The position numbers and the translations under genes are program-made. A stretch of DNA of 43,420 bases, taken from positions 1 through 43,420 of the forward strand of contig CASFCW010000008.1 in NCBI GenBank assembly GCA_949293165.1, given 5' to 3'. The stretch is from an uncultured bacterium. GTDB taxonomy: Bacteria > Bacillota > Clostridia > Oscillospirales > Oscillospiraceae. Position 1 is the first letter of the stretch. Each line of letters begins with the position of its first letter. Of this stretch, positions 21,649 through 31,071 are shown piece by piece. Under the pieces are notes generated by a model, which did not search any database, was not told the origin of the DNA, and was given only the letters and a program-made list of their open reading frames with translations.

Positions 21649-22491
21649 ATGGCAGTCATCATGGACGGAAAGGCCCTGGCGGCCAAGGTAAAAGAGGAAG
21701 TCCGGGCGGAGGCTGCCGCTATGGCGGAGAAGCCGGGCCTGGCGGTGGTGCTGGTGGGGGACAACCCCGCCGCCCAGGTATACGCCGCGGGGAAGAAGCG
21801 GGACTGCCAGCAGTGCGGCATCTACAGCGAGGAGTACCTGCTGCCCGGGACGGTGGGGCAGGAGGAGCTGATACAGCTGCTGGAGGAGCTGAACCAGCGG
21901 AGGAATGTGGATGGAATCCTGATCCAGCTGCCCCTCCCCGCCCATCTGGATGAGCGGGCCATCCTCCAGGCTGTGGCCCCGGATAAGGATGTGGACTGCT
22001 TCCACCCCTGGAATATGGGGCGGCTGGTGGAGGGCAACGCCGCTGTGGCTCCCTGCACCCCCGGCGGTGTGATGCGGTTTTTGCAGGAGTACGGCGTGGA
22101 CCCCAAGGGGAAGCTGTGTACGGTGGTGGGCCGGTCCAACATCGTGGGCAAGCCCATGGCACTGCTGCTGACGCAGGCCCACGGAACGGTTACCATCTGC
22201 CATACCAAAACCCCGGATTTGAAGGCCTGCTGCCTGGGGGCGGATATCCTGGTGGCCGCTGTGGGCCGGCCCGGCCTGATTACCGGGGACATGGTCAAGG
22301 AGGGGGCCGTGGTCATTGACGTGGGCACCACCCGGGATAAGGACGGCGTCCTGCGGGGGGATGTGGATTTCCCCTCTGTGGAGCCCAAGGCCTCTTACAT
22401 CACCCCCGTGCCCGGCGGGGTGGGCCCGGTGACCCGGGCCATCCTCCTGGAGAATGTGCTCCGGGCGGCCAGGAGCCGGGGAAAGAAGTAA
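21649..22491 (+). CDS. folD: Methylenetetrahydrofolate dehydrogenase/cyclohydrolase
   Basis: This 280-residue bifunctional FolD interconverts 5,10-methylene-, methenyl- and 10-formyl-tetrahydrofolate with NADP. Signatures are QVYAAGKKRDCQQCGI (catalytic lysine; the usual YVxxK is YAAGK here), LPLPAHLDERAILQAVAPDK, VVGRSNIVGKPMA (cofactor loop) and PVPGGVGPVT near the end. It begins 3 nt after lgt, with GGAGGAG upstream, and ends the operon at a strong terminator. Confidence 0.96.
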   Translation: MAVIMDGKALAAKVKEEVRAEAAAMAEKPGLAVVLVGDNPAAQVYAAGKKRDCQQCGIYSEEYLLPGTVGQEELIQLLEELNQRRNVDGILIQLPLPAHLDERAILQAVAPDKDVDCFHPWNMGRLVEGNAAVAPCTPGGVMRFLQEYGVDPKGKLCTVVGRSNIVGKPMALLLTQAHGTVTICHTKTPDLKACCLGADILVAAVGRPGLITGDMVKEGAVVIDVGTTRDKDGVLRGDVDFPSVEPKASYITPVPGGVGPVTRAILLENVLRAARSRGKK

Positions 22492-22538
22492 AAATCCCGC
22501 CGTGGATGGGGACGGAACCCATCCACGGCGGGATTTTT
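22491..22538. terminator. Bidirectional terminator between folD and the SLH gene
   Basis: 20-bp arms (22491-22510 and 22518-22537) around a 7-nt loop, with a T run on the plus strand and the complementary A run on the other side. The two flanking genes converge. Confidence 0.92.
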
Positions 22539-22546
22539 GATTGCCC

Positions 22547-24847
22547 TTAGCCCACAGAGATCACACGCACCTGCTGTCCCACAGGGTCGATGTAAACGTC
22601 GGGCCGGCTGGAAAAGGCGATGGCGGCCCTCAGCCGGTCGTAGCCGTTGTCCTCCTGGTACCAGGTGCGGGAGGAGGCGCGGTAGCACTCCACCGTATCG
22701 GGGACCAGGTAGGTCCGGCCCTGGTGGGAGAGGTAGTACCGTCCGTCCTTCTGGAAGAACTGGGAGGAGGAGACATCCTTCAGCTGGGTGAGCTGGATGA
22801 CAGAGGCGGCCTTGGCCGTCCCGTCCAGGGTTTCGCTGCTCTTGACCACACCGCCGAAGCCGCCGTCCTTGAAGTCGTAGCCGGTGATGTAGGGGCCGGA
22901 GGAGGTGCGGGCGGTGACGGTGACCGTCCTGTTCTTGGACACCGATCCTGTGTCGGCGGTAAGGATGCCGTAGGTATAGGCGTTGCCGGTGATGGAGTTG
23001 AACACGATGACATCCACCATGCCGGAGGAGTTGGTGTGGTAGCTGACAACCTGGTCGGCGGGGACAGAGACGCTCCCCAGGTCGGCCAGGGAGGTGGGGG
23101 CCTGCGTGCCCTCCCAGAACTGCTCGCAGACCCGCACGGTGGGCAGGACGGTGAGGGAGCCCAGCTTCATGGCGGCGGGGTCAAAGCTGCCCGGTGCGGA
23201 GGCGCCGGACAGGCGGGTGGTGACCAGGGAGTCCTTGGAGCCGCCGGAAATCTGCACCACCTGGCCCACGCTGCCCGTCTCCTTGCTGCTGCTTCTCAGC
23301 TCCAGGGTCCCGCCGTTGGGCAGGAACAGGTTGGCGGTGGTGCTGCTGGTGGTGTAGCCCACGGCGGTGGCATTGGCGTTGGCGGTGCCCGCCTTGACGA
23401 TGTCGGCCACCGCGCCGTCGGCGGTGAGCAGCAGGGTGACGGAGTCGCCGATCTTCAAATCACCGGTGTGGTACCAGGCGGAGTCCAGCACGGGGAACTC
23501 GTGCCCCAGCACCGTGATGGACAGGGGGGAGGAGGCGTTGGGGGAGGGGGTTTCATACACGCAGTTCATCCGCAGGTCGGAGGCAAAGAGGGTGTTGGTC
23601 AGGCTGTCATAGGTAACCACGTCGTTGGGCCGCAGGTCGGACAGGGAGATTTTCTGCTGGCCCTTGAGGATGGTGTACCCCTCCGTGCCGCCGGTGAGGG
23701 TATAGAAGTCAGAGGGCTTGGCGCTGCCCTGCACCACGACGGCGTCCGTGGCGGTGACGGCGGAGCCTGCGGCGCTGGAGTAGATGGCCACCACCTTGCC
23801 CCGCAGCAGGAACAGGGTCAGGCGGCTGCTGGAGGACAGGGAGGTGTAGGCCTCGGAGTACGCGGTGCCCTGGGAGGAGGCGCCGGAATACACCGGGGTG
23901 TCGGGGGAGATGGTGTAGCGCTTGCCCGCCATGTCCACCAGGTAGCTGGGGGAGGCGTTCTCCCGCAGGGTGATGGTCTGGGAATCGCTGTCGTCAGGCA
24001 CGAAGGTGACAAGCTCCCCCTTGTCATTGACCACCAGGTCGCCCCGGTGGCCCACCAGGGCGGTGGGGACGACGCCGTCGTTGGCGGGCAGATAGGTGCC
24101 GTCGGAGGTGCGGATGGCCCCCATGGCGGAGCCGTCATCCGTCTGGGTGTTGACGGCCAGGAGGATGACGTCCTCCTTCACCTGCCCCAGGCCGGTATAG
24201 TAGGCCTTGCCGGAGCCGGTGGCGCAGCTCAGGGCGTTGACCAGCAGCTGGGCGGCCTGGGCCCGGTTGAGCACGGCGTTGGGGGAGAGGGAGAGCCCGT
24301 CGGTCAGGCCGATGGAGGCGGCGATGTTCAGATAGCTGTCCGGCCACAGGGCCCCAATCTGCTCGGAGGAGTAGCTGAGCACCCGGATGAGGATGGTGAC
24401 CGCCTGGGCGAAGGTGATCTCCTGGTCGGGGAGGAAGCGCCCGTCCCCCACGCCGGAGATCAGGGGAGAGGCGGCGGCGCCCTCCTCCCCGCCGCCGCCC
24501 AGGCTAAGGGAGGCGGCCAGGTTGATGTAGCCTCTGGCCCAATGGGTGGACGTGACATCGGAGAAGATGGTGCGGGTGGTGTGCAGGGGTACCTGGTCCG
24601 CCAGGCCCATGAAATTCACCGCCATGGTGCAGAACTGCGCCCGGGTCAGGGTGAGGTTGGGCTGGAACTGGTTGCCTCCCGTACCCGCAACCACGCCCAT
24701 CAGGCGCAGGATGTCGCCCTGCAGGGCCAGGGTGGGGTCGGAGATGTCGGAGAAGGAGGAGTCCCCGTTGGCCGCGCCCGCGGGCAGCGCCAGGCCGGCG
24801 GCCATAGCGGCGGCCAGCAGGCCGGAAAGCATGGATTTATAGTTCAT
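22547..24847 (-). CDS. Secreted S-layer homology (SLH) domain protein
   Basis: This 766-residue exported protein has a signal peptide (1-26, ending PAGAA) and three N-terminal SLH repeats (about 28-82, 90-160, 160-215). FSDVTSTHWARGYINLAASL and LTRAQFCTMAVNFMG are typical. SLH modules bind pyruvylated wall polymer. The remaining 550 residues are Ser/Thr/Gly-rich and beta-like; I do not recognise them. It is the last gene of a four-gene operon, 19 nt after a MacB-like permease. Co-expression with that exporter suggests export, signalling or envelope maintenance, which is inference. Confidence 0.85.
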   Translation of the reverse strand: MNYKSMLSGLLAAAMAAGLALPAGAANGDSSFSDISDPTLALQGDILRLMGVVAGTGGNQFQPNLTLTRAQFCTMAVNFMGLADQVPLHTTRTIFSDVTSTHWARGYINLAASLSLGGGGEEGAAASPLISGVGDGRFLPDQEITFAQAVTILIRVLSYSSEQIGALWPDSYLNIAASIGLTDGLSLSPNAVLNRAQAAQLLVNALSCATGSGKAYYTGLGQVKEDVILLAVNTQTDDGSAMGAIRTSDGTYLPANDGVVPTALVGHRGDLVVNDKGELVTFVPDDSDSQTITLRENASPSYLVDMAGKRYTISPDTPVYSGASSQGTAYSEAYTSLSSSSRLTLFLLRGKVVAIYSSAAGSAVTATDAVVVQGSAKPSDFYTLTGGTEGYTILKGQQKISLSDLRPNDVVTYDSLTNTLFASDLRMNCVYETPSPNASSPLSITVLGHEFPVLDSAWYHTGDLKIGDSVTLLLTADGAVADIVKAGTANANATAVGYTTSSTTANLFLPNGGTLELRSSSKETGSVGQVVQISGGSKDSLVTTRLSGASAPGSFDPAAMKLGSLTVLPTVRVCEQFWEGTQAPTSLADLGSVSVPADQVVSYHTNSSGMVDVIVFNSITGNAYTYGILTADTGSVSKNRTVTVTARTSSGPYITGYDFKDGGFGGVVKSSETLDGTAKAASVIQLTQLKDVSSSQFFQKDGRYYLSHQGRTYLVPDTVECYRASSRTWYQEDNGYDRLRAAIAFSSRPDVYIDPVGQQVRVISVG

Positions 24848-24866
24848 AGCATTTGTCTCCTCTTAC

Positions 24867-26174
24867 TTAGTCTGCCCGCAGGGCCACCACCGGCTGGAGG
24901 CCGGAGGCCTTGATGGCGGGATACATACCGAAGATGATGCCCAGAGCCACAGAAATCAGGGCGGCGCCGGCGGTAATGCCGGGGCTGGGGATGAGAATGG
25001 TGTTGAAGGACAGCTTGCCCAGGATCAGCGTGCCCACATAGCCCACGCCGATGCCGAACAGGCCGCCGATGCCGCAGATCATGGCCGCCTCAATGAGGAA
25101 CTGGACGATGATGCTGCTGCGCTCGGCGCCGATGGCCTTCCGGATGCCGATTTCCCTGGTGCGTTCGGTGACGGTGACCAGCATGATGTTCATGATGCCG
25201 ATGCCGCCCACCAGCAGGGAGATGGCGGCGATGCCGCCCAGGAACCGCTGCTGCATGGCGGTGGCGTCGCCCTGCTGCTCCTTGTAAACGTCGTCCGAGT
25301 TGACGCCAAAGCTGCCGCTGTTGGAGTCGATGATGCCGCTGAGGAACGTCTTTAGGGAGGTAATCACCGGGCGGAGGTCCTCGGAGGAGCGCACCTTGAC
25401 CACATACTGGTCGATGGGCTGGTTGTCGTTGAAATACCGGGTCATGGTGGAGGGGAGCAGGATCATCTGGTCCATCTGGCTGATGACCTGGTCCACCCAG
25501 CTGTTGGTGTCCTCCGGGTTGGCGGGGGCCGCGGAGGGGTCGCCCTTGTAGGCGTACACCCCCACCACCCGGAAGGGCAGGCCGTTGATGGTGATGGTCT
25601 GGTCCACCGGGTTGGCGAAGTTGAACAGGTATTCCGCCGTGGCCGCCCCCAGCACACAGACCTGGTTGCCGTTTTTCACGTCCAGGTAGCTGAGGTCCCG
25701 GCCGTTGGCGATGGTATAGTCGTTGCACATGCCGTACTGCTCGTTGCCCAGGTAGATGGAGGGGTAGTTGTTCTCCCCGCCCATGCCTACCGCGGTGCCG
25801 CCGACGATCACCGCGCTGCCGGAGCTGTGGTCCGCGGGAGCCAGGGTTTTGGAGCCGTACTTAATGGTGGGCCGGGAATACACACTCCCGTTGGGGGAGA
25901 AGCCCACCACCTGGTCGCTGAGCTTGAGGCAGTAGTCATACAGGGACTGGCTGACATCGTTGGAGCCGTTCCAGGTATAGGCGTAGACCGTGATCTTGTT
26001 GGTGCCCATGCTGGAATACAGCTTTTCCATGGCCAGGTTCTGGCCCTGGGCGTAGGACACCAGCACAATCACCGCGGCCAGACCGATGATGATGCCCAGC
26101 ATGGTCAGGGCCGACCGGGCCTTGTTGGCAAAGATTGATTTGGCGGCCATTTTTACCGCCTGGCCGATTTTCAC
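24867..26174 (-). CDS. MacB/FtsX-like ABC transporter permease
   Basis: This 435-residue protein has one N-terminal TM helix (about 20-42, SALTMLGIIIGLAAVIVLVS), an extracytoplasmic MacB-type domain (about 45-305) and three C-terminal TM helices in an FtsX core (MNIMLVTVTERTREIGIRKA is diagnostic). Such permeases use ATP hydrolysis to drive extrusion of peptides, antibiotics or lipids. It starts with GTG at 26174, overlapping the ATPase stop by 4 nt. It works with the two genes upstream. Confidence 0.93.
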   Translation of the reverse strand: MKIGQAVKMAAKSIFANKARSALTMLGIIIGLAAVIVLVSYAQGQNLAMEKLYSSMGTNKITVYAYTWNGSNDVSQSLYDYCLKLSDQVVGFSPNGSVYSRPTIKYGSKTLAPADHSSGSAVIVGGTAVGMGGENNYPSIYLGNEQYGMCNDYTIANGRDLSYLDVKNGNQVCVLGAATAEYLFNFANPVDQTITINGLPFRVVGVYAYKGDPSAAPANPEDTNSWVDQVISQMDQMILLPSTMTRYFNDNQPIDQYVVKVRSSEDLRPVITSLKTFLSGIIDSNSGSFGVNSDDVYKEQQGDATAMQQRFLGGIAAISLLVGGIGIMNIMLVTVTERTREIGIRKAIGAERSSIIVQFLIEAAMICGIGGLFGIGVGYVGTLILGKLSFNTILIPSPGITAGAALISVALGIIFGMYPAIKASGLQPVVALRAD

Positions 26175-26866
26175 AGGCCCACCTCCTCTCGGGTTCCGTC
26201 TGCCACAATCCGCCCGTCGGAAATCCGGACGATCCGCCGGGCGGCGGCGGCAATCCCCGTGTCGTGGGTAATCAGGATAATGGTGGTGCCCTCCTGGTTC
26301 AGGGTGTGCAGGATCTCCAGCACGTGACGTCCGGTTTTGGAGTCCAGGGCGCCGGTGGGCTCGTCCGCCATGATGATGGGGGGATGGGTGGCGATGGCGC
26401 GGGCGATGGCCACCCGCTGCTGCTGGCCGCCGGACATTTCGGAGGGCTTGTGCTTCCAGCGGTCCGCCATGCTCACCCGCTCCAGGGCCTGGAGCACCAT
26501 CTCCTCCCGCTGGAACATGGACACGCCCTGGTAGATCAGGGGCAGCTCCACATTTTCATAGGCGGTGAGGGCGGGGATCAGGTTGTAGCCCTGGAAGATG
26601 AAGCCGATCTCCCGGTTGCGGATGTGGGCCAGCTGGCGGTCGGAGCGGTCGGTGACGTCGGTGCCGTTGAGGATGTAGGTCCCATAGGTGGCCACATCCA
26701 GGCAGCCCAGAATGTTCATCAGGGTGGATTTGCCGGAGCCGGAGGCGCCGATGATGGCCACAAATTCCCCCTGGTCGATTTGCAGGGACACGCCGTCCAG
26801 GGCCCGGACCTCGCTCTCCTTGCCCTCGTTGTAGATCTTATAGACGTCCTTGATTTCTATGAGCAT
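26171..26866 (-). CDS. MacB/LolD-type ABC transporter ATP-binding protein
   Basis: This 231-residue ATPase has Walker [10 protein letters not shown] (40-48), Q-loop [20 protein letters not shown], signature MSGGQQQR (145-152) and Walker [13 protein letters not shown]. This is the MacB/LolD/FtsE class that pairs with FtsX-fold permeases. The start at 26866 follows GGGAGGG, 12 nt after the adaptor stop. It overlaps the permease gene by 4 nt (GTGA). Confidence 0.95.
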   Translation of the reverse strand: MLIEIKDVYKIYNEGKESEVRALDGVSLQIDQGEFVAIIGASGSGKSTLMNILGCLDVATYGTYILNGTDVTDRSDRQLAHIRNREIGFIFQGYNLIPALTAYENVELPLIYQGVSMFQREEMVLQALERVSMADRWKHKPSEMSGGQQQRVAIARAIATHPPIIMADEPTGALDSKTGRHVLEILHTLNQEGTTIILITHDTGIAAAARRIVRISDGRIVADGTREEVGL

Positions 26867-26878
26867 AGCGCCCTCCCA

Positions 26879-28573
26879 TCAGCCCCAGGCGGACTCGACA
26901 ATGTAAGCCTGGAACACGGTCTCGCCGCCGGACAGCCCTTCCTTGATCTCCACGTTGTAGTTGTCGGACAGGCCGGTGGTGACGGGCACGGGATAGAAGC
27001 CCTCCTCCGGCGTGGGGTATTTGGGGGTCTCCCACTCCTCCACGGGGGGGACCTCAAAGTCGATGGCGTTGTCCGGCTTGGAGTCGGCCTGGATGAACAC
27101 CACGGTGTAGGGGTTGCCCTCTGTATCGCTGATGTAGGTGACCGCGCTGGAGGGCACCACGATGCAGTTGTCCGACTGGCTGGTGACGAAGGAGTAATCC
27201 AGCCAGGTGCCCTCGTACAGCGTGCCCATGGAGTTGTCCACCTCCAGGCTGACGGGGTACTTGGTCATGCCGTTCCCGCTCTCCGCGTGGCTCATATCAA
27301 TGGAAATTACCGTGCCGTAGAAGGTGTTCTGGTTGTAGTCCCGCAGCTCCACCATGAGGCCGGGCTGGATGAAGGAGATGTTGCGGTCGTCCACGGTGAT
27401 GCCCACCAGCATGGTGGTGGTGTTGGAAATCATGACGGCGGTGTCGCCGCTTTTCACCTCCTGGCCCTCGGTGAGCGTACAGGCGGTGATGGTGCCGTCA
27501 ATGGGGGCCACGGCATTGAAGTTCGCCAGGGCCTTCTGGGCCTCCTCCACCTTGAGGGCGGCCTCGTCAATTTCCTTCTGCTTGGCGCGGATGTCGGCGT
27601 CGATGGTGTCGGAGCCCATGGTAATCAGGACTTCGCCGGCGGACACGTTGGCGTAGTTGAGGAGATTGCCCTTGGACAGCAGGGGGCCGGCGGCCTTGGT
27701 GACGATCTCCCGCACCTCATAATACCGGGTCTTGCCGTTCTGGTAGGGGTAGATGGGGGTGCCGTCGGCGGAGGTCAGGGTGGCGGAGGCGTCCATGCCG
27801 GCGGTGAGTGTGTTGGGGTTGTCGAACACAATGACCACCTCAAAGTGGACGGCGCCTTCAGGGGATATGTAGCTGACCTTGTTGATCTGGTCCACCGTGC
27901 CGGTGAACTGGCCCATGACCGCCGGGATGGTGACGGAGACGGACTGGCCCTTGTGGATGTCGTTTTCATAGGCATAGCTGAAATACAGGGACAGCTTCAG
28001 CTTCTTGTCGTTGACCAGGGTGGCCACGGGAGAGCCCTTGGCCACGTCCTGATCGGGGGAGAACTCCTTTACATCCGTCAGCTTGCCGGCAAAGGGGGCG
28101 CGGACGGTGAGGTTGTTGGACTCCTCCATCAGGTCGGCCAGGTCCTTCTGCAGGGAGGCCAGGCGCTCCTGGGCCGCGGTGGCCTCATCCTGGGCGGCGG
28201 CGCTGTAGATCCGGTACAGGGGATCGCCGGCGGCAACCGTCTGGCCGGCGGTGACATAGACCTCCTGCACCGTGCCGGCGGCGGACAGGGTGATGGCCGC
28301 CGTCTCCTTGGCCTTCGCGGTGCCGTTGCCGGAGGCGGAGCTCTGGATGGAGCCCATCTCCGCCACAGCCAGCTGCAGCTGGGTATGGACGGCCTCTCTC
28401 TTGTTCAAAAACCGGTACAGGCCGAAGCCTCCGGCAGCCAGGGCAGCCACAACCACCAGGCTGACAACGGTGCGCCGGATCTTGGCCGGCGTCCAGGCTG
28501 GCTTGCGCTTGGCGGGGCCGGAAGGGGGGCTGGGGGGCGTCTGACTGGTCTGGGGTGCCACAATTTCTGACAT
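26879..28573 (-). CDS. MacA/HlyD-like efflux adaptor protein
   Basis: This 564-residue membrane-fusion protein has a cytoplasmic Pro-rich N-terminus, one TM helix (about 35-54) and an extracytoplasmic body. The body has two lipoyl-like segments (AAGTVQEVYVTAGQTVAAGD; NAVAPIDGTITACTLTEGQE), a short helical hairpin (QDEATAAQERLASLQKDLAD) and beta-barrel repeats. It is longer than the usual 380-450 residues of MacA relatives; the barrel region appears duplicated. The start at 28573 has AGGAGG upstream. It is the first gene of the exporter operon. In Gram-positives such adaptors work with the MacB pair without an outer membrane channel. Confidence 0.9.
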   Translation of the reverse strand: MSEIVAPQTSQTPPSPPSGPAKRKPAWTPAKIRRTVVSLVVVAALAAGGFGLYRFLNKREAVHTQLQLAVAEMGSIQSSASGNGTAKAKETAAITLSAAGTVQEVYVTAGQTVAAGDPLYRIYSAAAQDEATAAQERLASLQKDLADLMEESNNLTVRAPFAGKLTDVKEFSPDQDVAKGSPVATLVNDKKLKLSLYFSYAYENDIHKGQSVSVTIPAVMGQFTGTVDQINKVSYISPEGAVHFEVVIVFDNPNTLTAGMDASATLTSADGTPIYPYQNGKTRYYEVREIVTKAAGPLLSKGNLLNYANVSAGEVLITMGSDTIDADIRAKQKEIDEAALKVEEAQKALANFNAVAPIDGTITACTLTEGQEVKSGDTAVMISNTTTMLVGITVDDRNISFIQPGLMVELRDYNQNTFYGTVISIDMSHAESGNGMTKYPVSLEVDNSMGTLYEGTWLDYSFVTSQSDNCIVVPSSAVTYISDTEGNPYTVVFIQADSKPDNAIDFEVPPVEEWETPKYPTPEEGFYPVPVTTGLSDNYNVEIKEGLSGGETVFQAYIVESAWG

Positions 28574-28616
28574 GATGGGTTCCTCCTGTTGGATAGTCAT
28601 TAGGTTCCATACTGTC

Positions 28617-28645
28617 ATTATATCGGCATAATACCAGGAAAACAA
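28617..28645 (-). promoter_or_regulatory. Promoter of the MacAB-SLH operon
   Basis: On the minus strand TTGTTT (28645-28640), 17 bases, TATAAT (28622-28617), about 45 bases before the adaptor start. Confidence 0.72.
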
Positions 28646-28695
28646 TTACAAGCCCGTTACAAATCATTAAAAATACCTTAAGGAATACCAAAATT

Positions 28696-28726
28696 CAGGG
28701 CCGTCTCACATAAAAGACGGCCCTGA
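28696..28726. terminator. Terminator after cls
   Basis: Perfect 11-bp arms (28696-28706, 28715-28725) around 8 nt. Minus-strand tail AATTTTGG. It isolates cls from the exporter promoter. Confidence 0.82.
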
Positions 28727-28760
28727 AAAGGGAAAATCTGGTCGAATTCTGACCCTTTGG

Positions 28761-30290
28761 CTACATCAGGGGGGCAAACAGGCGAAGAATGTTCCGGTAC
28801 AGGACCAGCAGGGGGTTCAGGTGCTGCCATTTCCGCAGGGAGATGGGCTGGCTTTGGGCGATGGTGTTCTCAATGTCCCGCCGGATATCCTGGATGCAGG
28901 GGGCGTCGCACAGCCAGACGCCGTCCTCAAAGTGGAGAAACAGGCTCCGGTAGTCCAGGTTCACCGTACCCACGGTGGCGAAGCGGTCGTCCACCACAAA
29001 GTTTTTGGCGTGGAGAAAGCCGGGGGTATACTCGTAAATCTCCACGCCCGCTTCCAGCAGCGGGGGATAGTGGGCCCTGGTGACCTCAAAGACATACCGC
29101 TTGTCCGGAATATGGGGGGTGAGGATGCACACCCGCACGCCGGACTTGGCCGCGTTGCACAGGGCGGTGTTGGTGGCCACGTCAATAATCAGGTAGGGGG
29201 TGGTGATATAGATATACTTCCTGGCCTTGCCAATCATGTTCAGGTAGACGGTTTGGCCCACGGCCTCGTGGTCCAGGGGGGTGTCGGTATAGGGCTGGAC
29301 GTAGCCGCACCAGGGGCGGACAGGGGAGGGGGCGGGGCGGAACAGGGAGAAGTCCTCCTCCCACCCGCAGCAGTAGTCCCACATGGACAGGAACATCACC
29401 GTCATGGACCACACCGCGTCCCCGTCCAGGCGGATGACGCTGTCCTTCCAATGGCCGTACTTGACCTTCTGGTTGATATACTCGTCGGCCAGGTTGATGC
29501 CGCCGGTAAAGCCTACCTCCCCGTCAATAATCATCAGCTTCCGGTGGTCCCGGTTGTTCATCCGCAGGGAGAGGATGGGCTTGAAGCGGTTGAAGGCCCG
29601 GCACTGGATGCCCCTGGCCTGCATTTCCTCCTGGTAGTTCTGGGGCAGGGTGAACATGCAGCCCATATCGTCGTAAATCAGCCGCACCTCCACCCCCTGG
29701 GCGGCCTTTTCCTCCAGGACGGCCAGGATGGAGTCCCACAGGATGCCGGGCTCGATGATGAAGTATTCCAGGAAGATATATTCCTTGGCCTGGCGGAGGG
29801 CGTCCAGCATGGCCGGGAAGGCGTGGTCCCCCAGGGAGTAGTATTCCGTCTCCGTATTGGTGTAGGCCGGGCAGGCGGCAAACCGCTCCAGATACCTGGC
29901 CTGGCTGGCGGCGTCCTCCCCCAGGGGGATCAGGTCATCCCATTTGAAATCCTCCCACAGGCTGCCGCGGAACTGCTGGTCAATCTTCTGCATCCGCCGC
30001 ACGGTGCGCTTGGACATTTTGTTGCCGCCCACCAGCAGGTAGAAGATCCCGCCGAACACGGGGAAGGGGAGCACCAGCAGCAGCCAGGCGATTTTATAGC
30101 CCGGCTCAATGCGGCTGCCCAGAATCAGCATGGAGGCCACTACGCTGATGGCGATACAGCACCAGTAAAACCCCGAGGTAAATTCGCTGAACAGCTGGAC
30201 CATAACCAGCAGGGCGACAATCTGCGCCAGCAGGGACAGCGCTACCAGGACGGAGCGGTGCAGCAGCAGATACAGGAGCTTTTGGAGCAT
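28761..30290 (-). CDS. cls: Cardiolipin synthase (phospholipase D family)
   Basis: This 509-residue membrane enzyme condenses phosphatidylglycerol into cardiolipin. Three N-terminal hydrophobic segments (about 8-32, 36-58, 66-88) precede two PLD domains. The two HKD motifs are NNRDHRKLMIIDGEVGFTGG and FLHAKNFVVDDRFATVGT, both complete. AGGAGG precedes the start at 30290. It lies 11 nt after the phosphoesterase gene and is probably co-transcribed with it. Confidence 0.95.
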   Translation of the reverse strand: MLQKLLYLLLHRSVLVALSLLAQIVALLVMVQLFSEFTSGFYWCCIAISVVASMLILGSRIEPGYKIAWLLLVLPFPVFGGIFYLLVGGNKMSKRTVRRMQKIDQQFRGSLWEDFKWDDLIPLGEDAASQARYLERFAACPAYTNTETEYYSLGDHAFPAMLDALRQAKEYIFLEYFIIEPGILWDSILAVLEEKAAQGVEVRLIYDDMGCMFTLPQNYQEEMQARGIQCRAFNRFKPILSLRMNNRDHRKLMIIDGEVGFTGGINLADEYINQKVKYGHWKDSVIRLDGDAVWSMTVMFLSMWDYCCGWEEDFSLFRPAPSPVRPWCGYVQPYTDTPLDHEAVGQTVYLNMIGKARKYIYITTPYLIIDVATNTALCNAAKSGVRVCILTPHIPDKRYVFEVTRAHYPPLLEAGVEIYEYTPGFLHAKNFVVDDRFATVGTVNLDYRSLFLHFEDGVWLCDAPCIQDIRRDIENTIAQSQPISLRKWQHLNPLLVLYRNILRLFAPLM

Positions 30291-30301
30291 AACGGTACCT
30301 C

Positions 30302-30760
30302 CTAGGGCATGGAAAAGAGGGTGGGGACGATCTGCCGGCCGTCGATTTCCAGCAGGGCGTAGCTGTGCCGGGCGGAGCCGGGATTCAGAACCAGAATCCC
30401 GTCCTCCGTGGTCAGACAGTCTGCCCGGTGGGTGTGACCGAACAGAAGCACGTCCGCTCCGGCCGCCCTGGCCTGGGCGACGGCGCCGCCGTACCCGCTT
30501 TTCACGCCCCAGAGATGGCCGTGGGAGAGGAGGAAGGTGTGGCCCTCCAGGGAAAACTGGCGGACAGCGGGTTCCGGCGTCCAGCCGTCACAGTTGCCCG
30601 GGACCAGAACCATGGGCAGCAGGGGGTAGATCCGGGCCAGCTCCTCCCCGTCGCTGAGCAGGTCGCCCAGGTGGATGACCTGCTGGGGCTGATGGGTCTC
30701 GATGGCCTCGATCATGCCGGGGGTGTAGCGGTGGGAGTCGGAAAAAACAAGAACCTTCAA
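30302..30760 (-). CDS. YfcE/MJ0936-type metallophosphoesterase
   Basis: This protein of about 152 residues has the calcineurin-like motifs FSDSHR (metal ligands D and H), HLGDLLSDGEE, VPGNCD (in place of GNHD/GNCD), LSHGHLWG and FGHTHRAD. The family hydrolyses phosphodiesters; the substrate is unknown. The proposed start is TTG at 30760, giving MKVLVFSDSH as in relatives, with AAAGG 8 nt upstream. GTG at 30769 is possible but would overlap that ribosome site. It is upstream of cls on the same strand. Confidence 0.88.
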   Translation of the reverse strand: MKVLVFSDSHRYTPGMIEAIETHQPQQVIHLGDLLSDGEELARIYPLLPMVLVPGNCDGWTPEPAVRQFSLEGHTFLLSHGHLWGVKSGYGGAVAQARAAGADVLLFGHTHRADCLTTEDGILVLNPGSARHSYALLEIDGRQIVPTLFSMP

Positions 30761-30824
30761 AGCGGTCACCTTTCTTCTTGAGACGCATAGAATGGACTGA
30801 AGTATGAGGAAGGGGGGGAGGATC

Positions 30825-31055
30825 ATGGCGCGGCAGGACAGCCCGGTCTCCCGGGAAACGCTGGAACGCCTGTCCAAATCCAAGGAGGCGGCCAGGCTGA
30901 TGGAGCTGCTTGGGCGGCAGGGCGAGGTGCAGACGGCGGCTCAGGCGGCGGCCCGGGGGGACACCGCCCCGCTGATGAAAATGCTCCGCACGGTGATGGA
31001 CAGCCCGGAAGGGGCAAAGCTGACCCAGCGGATTCGGGAACAGGCGGAGCGGTAG
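30825..31055 (+). CDS. Small acidic-helical protein, unknown (cassette gene 1)
   Basis: This 76-residue soluble protein is predicted all-helical (ETLERLSKSKEAARLMELLG, then a Ala/Gln-rich turn and MLRTVMDSPEGAKLTQRIRE). No signal peptide or TM helix is seen. GGGGGGGAGG precedes the start. It is the first of three closely spaced plus-strand genes (30825-31741) divergent from the phosphoesterase. I do not recognise a family with a known function. Confidence 0.7.
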   Translation: MARQDSPVSRETLERLSKSKEAARLMELLGRQGEVQTAAQAAARGDTAPLMKMLRTVMDSPEGAKLTQRIREQAER

Positions 31056-31071
31056 GAAAGGGGGCAGAACG

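Noticed and set aside
22541-28570. Long plus-strand frames (790 and 811 residues) opposite the SLH and MacAB genes
   Set aside because: Both are antisense shadows of well-supported genes with low-complexity Gly/Val/His composition and no start signals.
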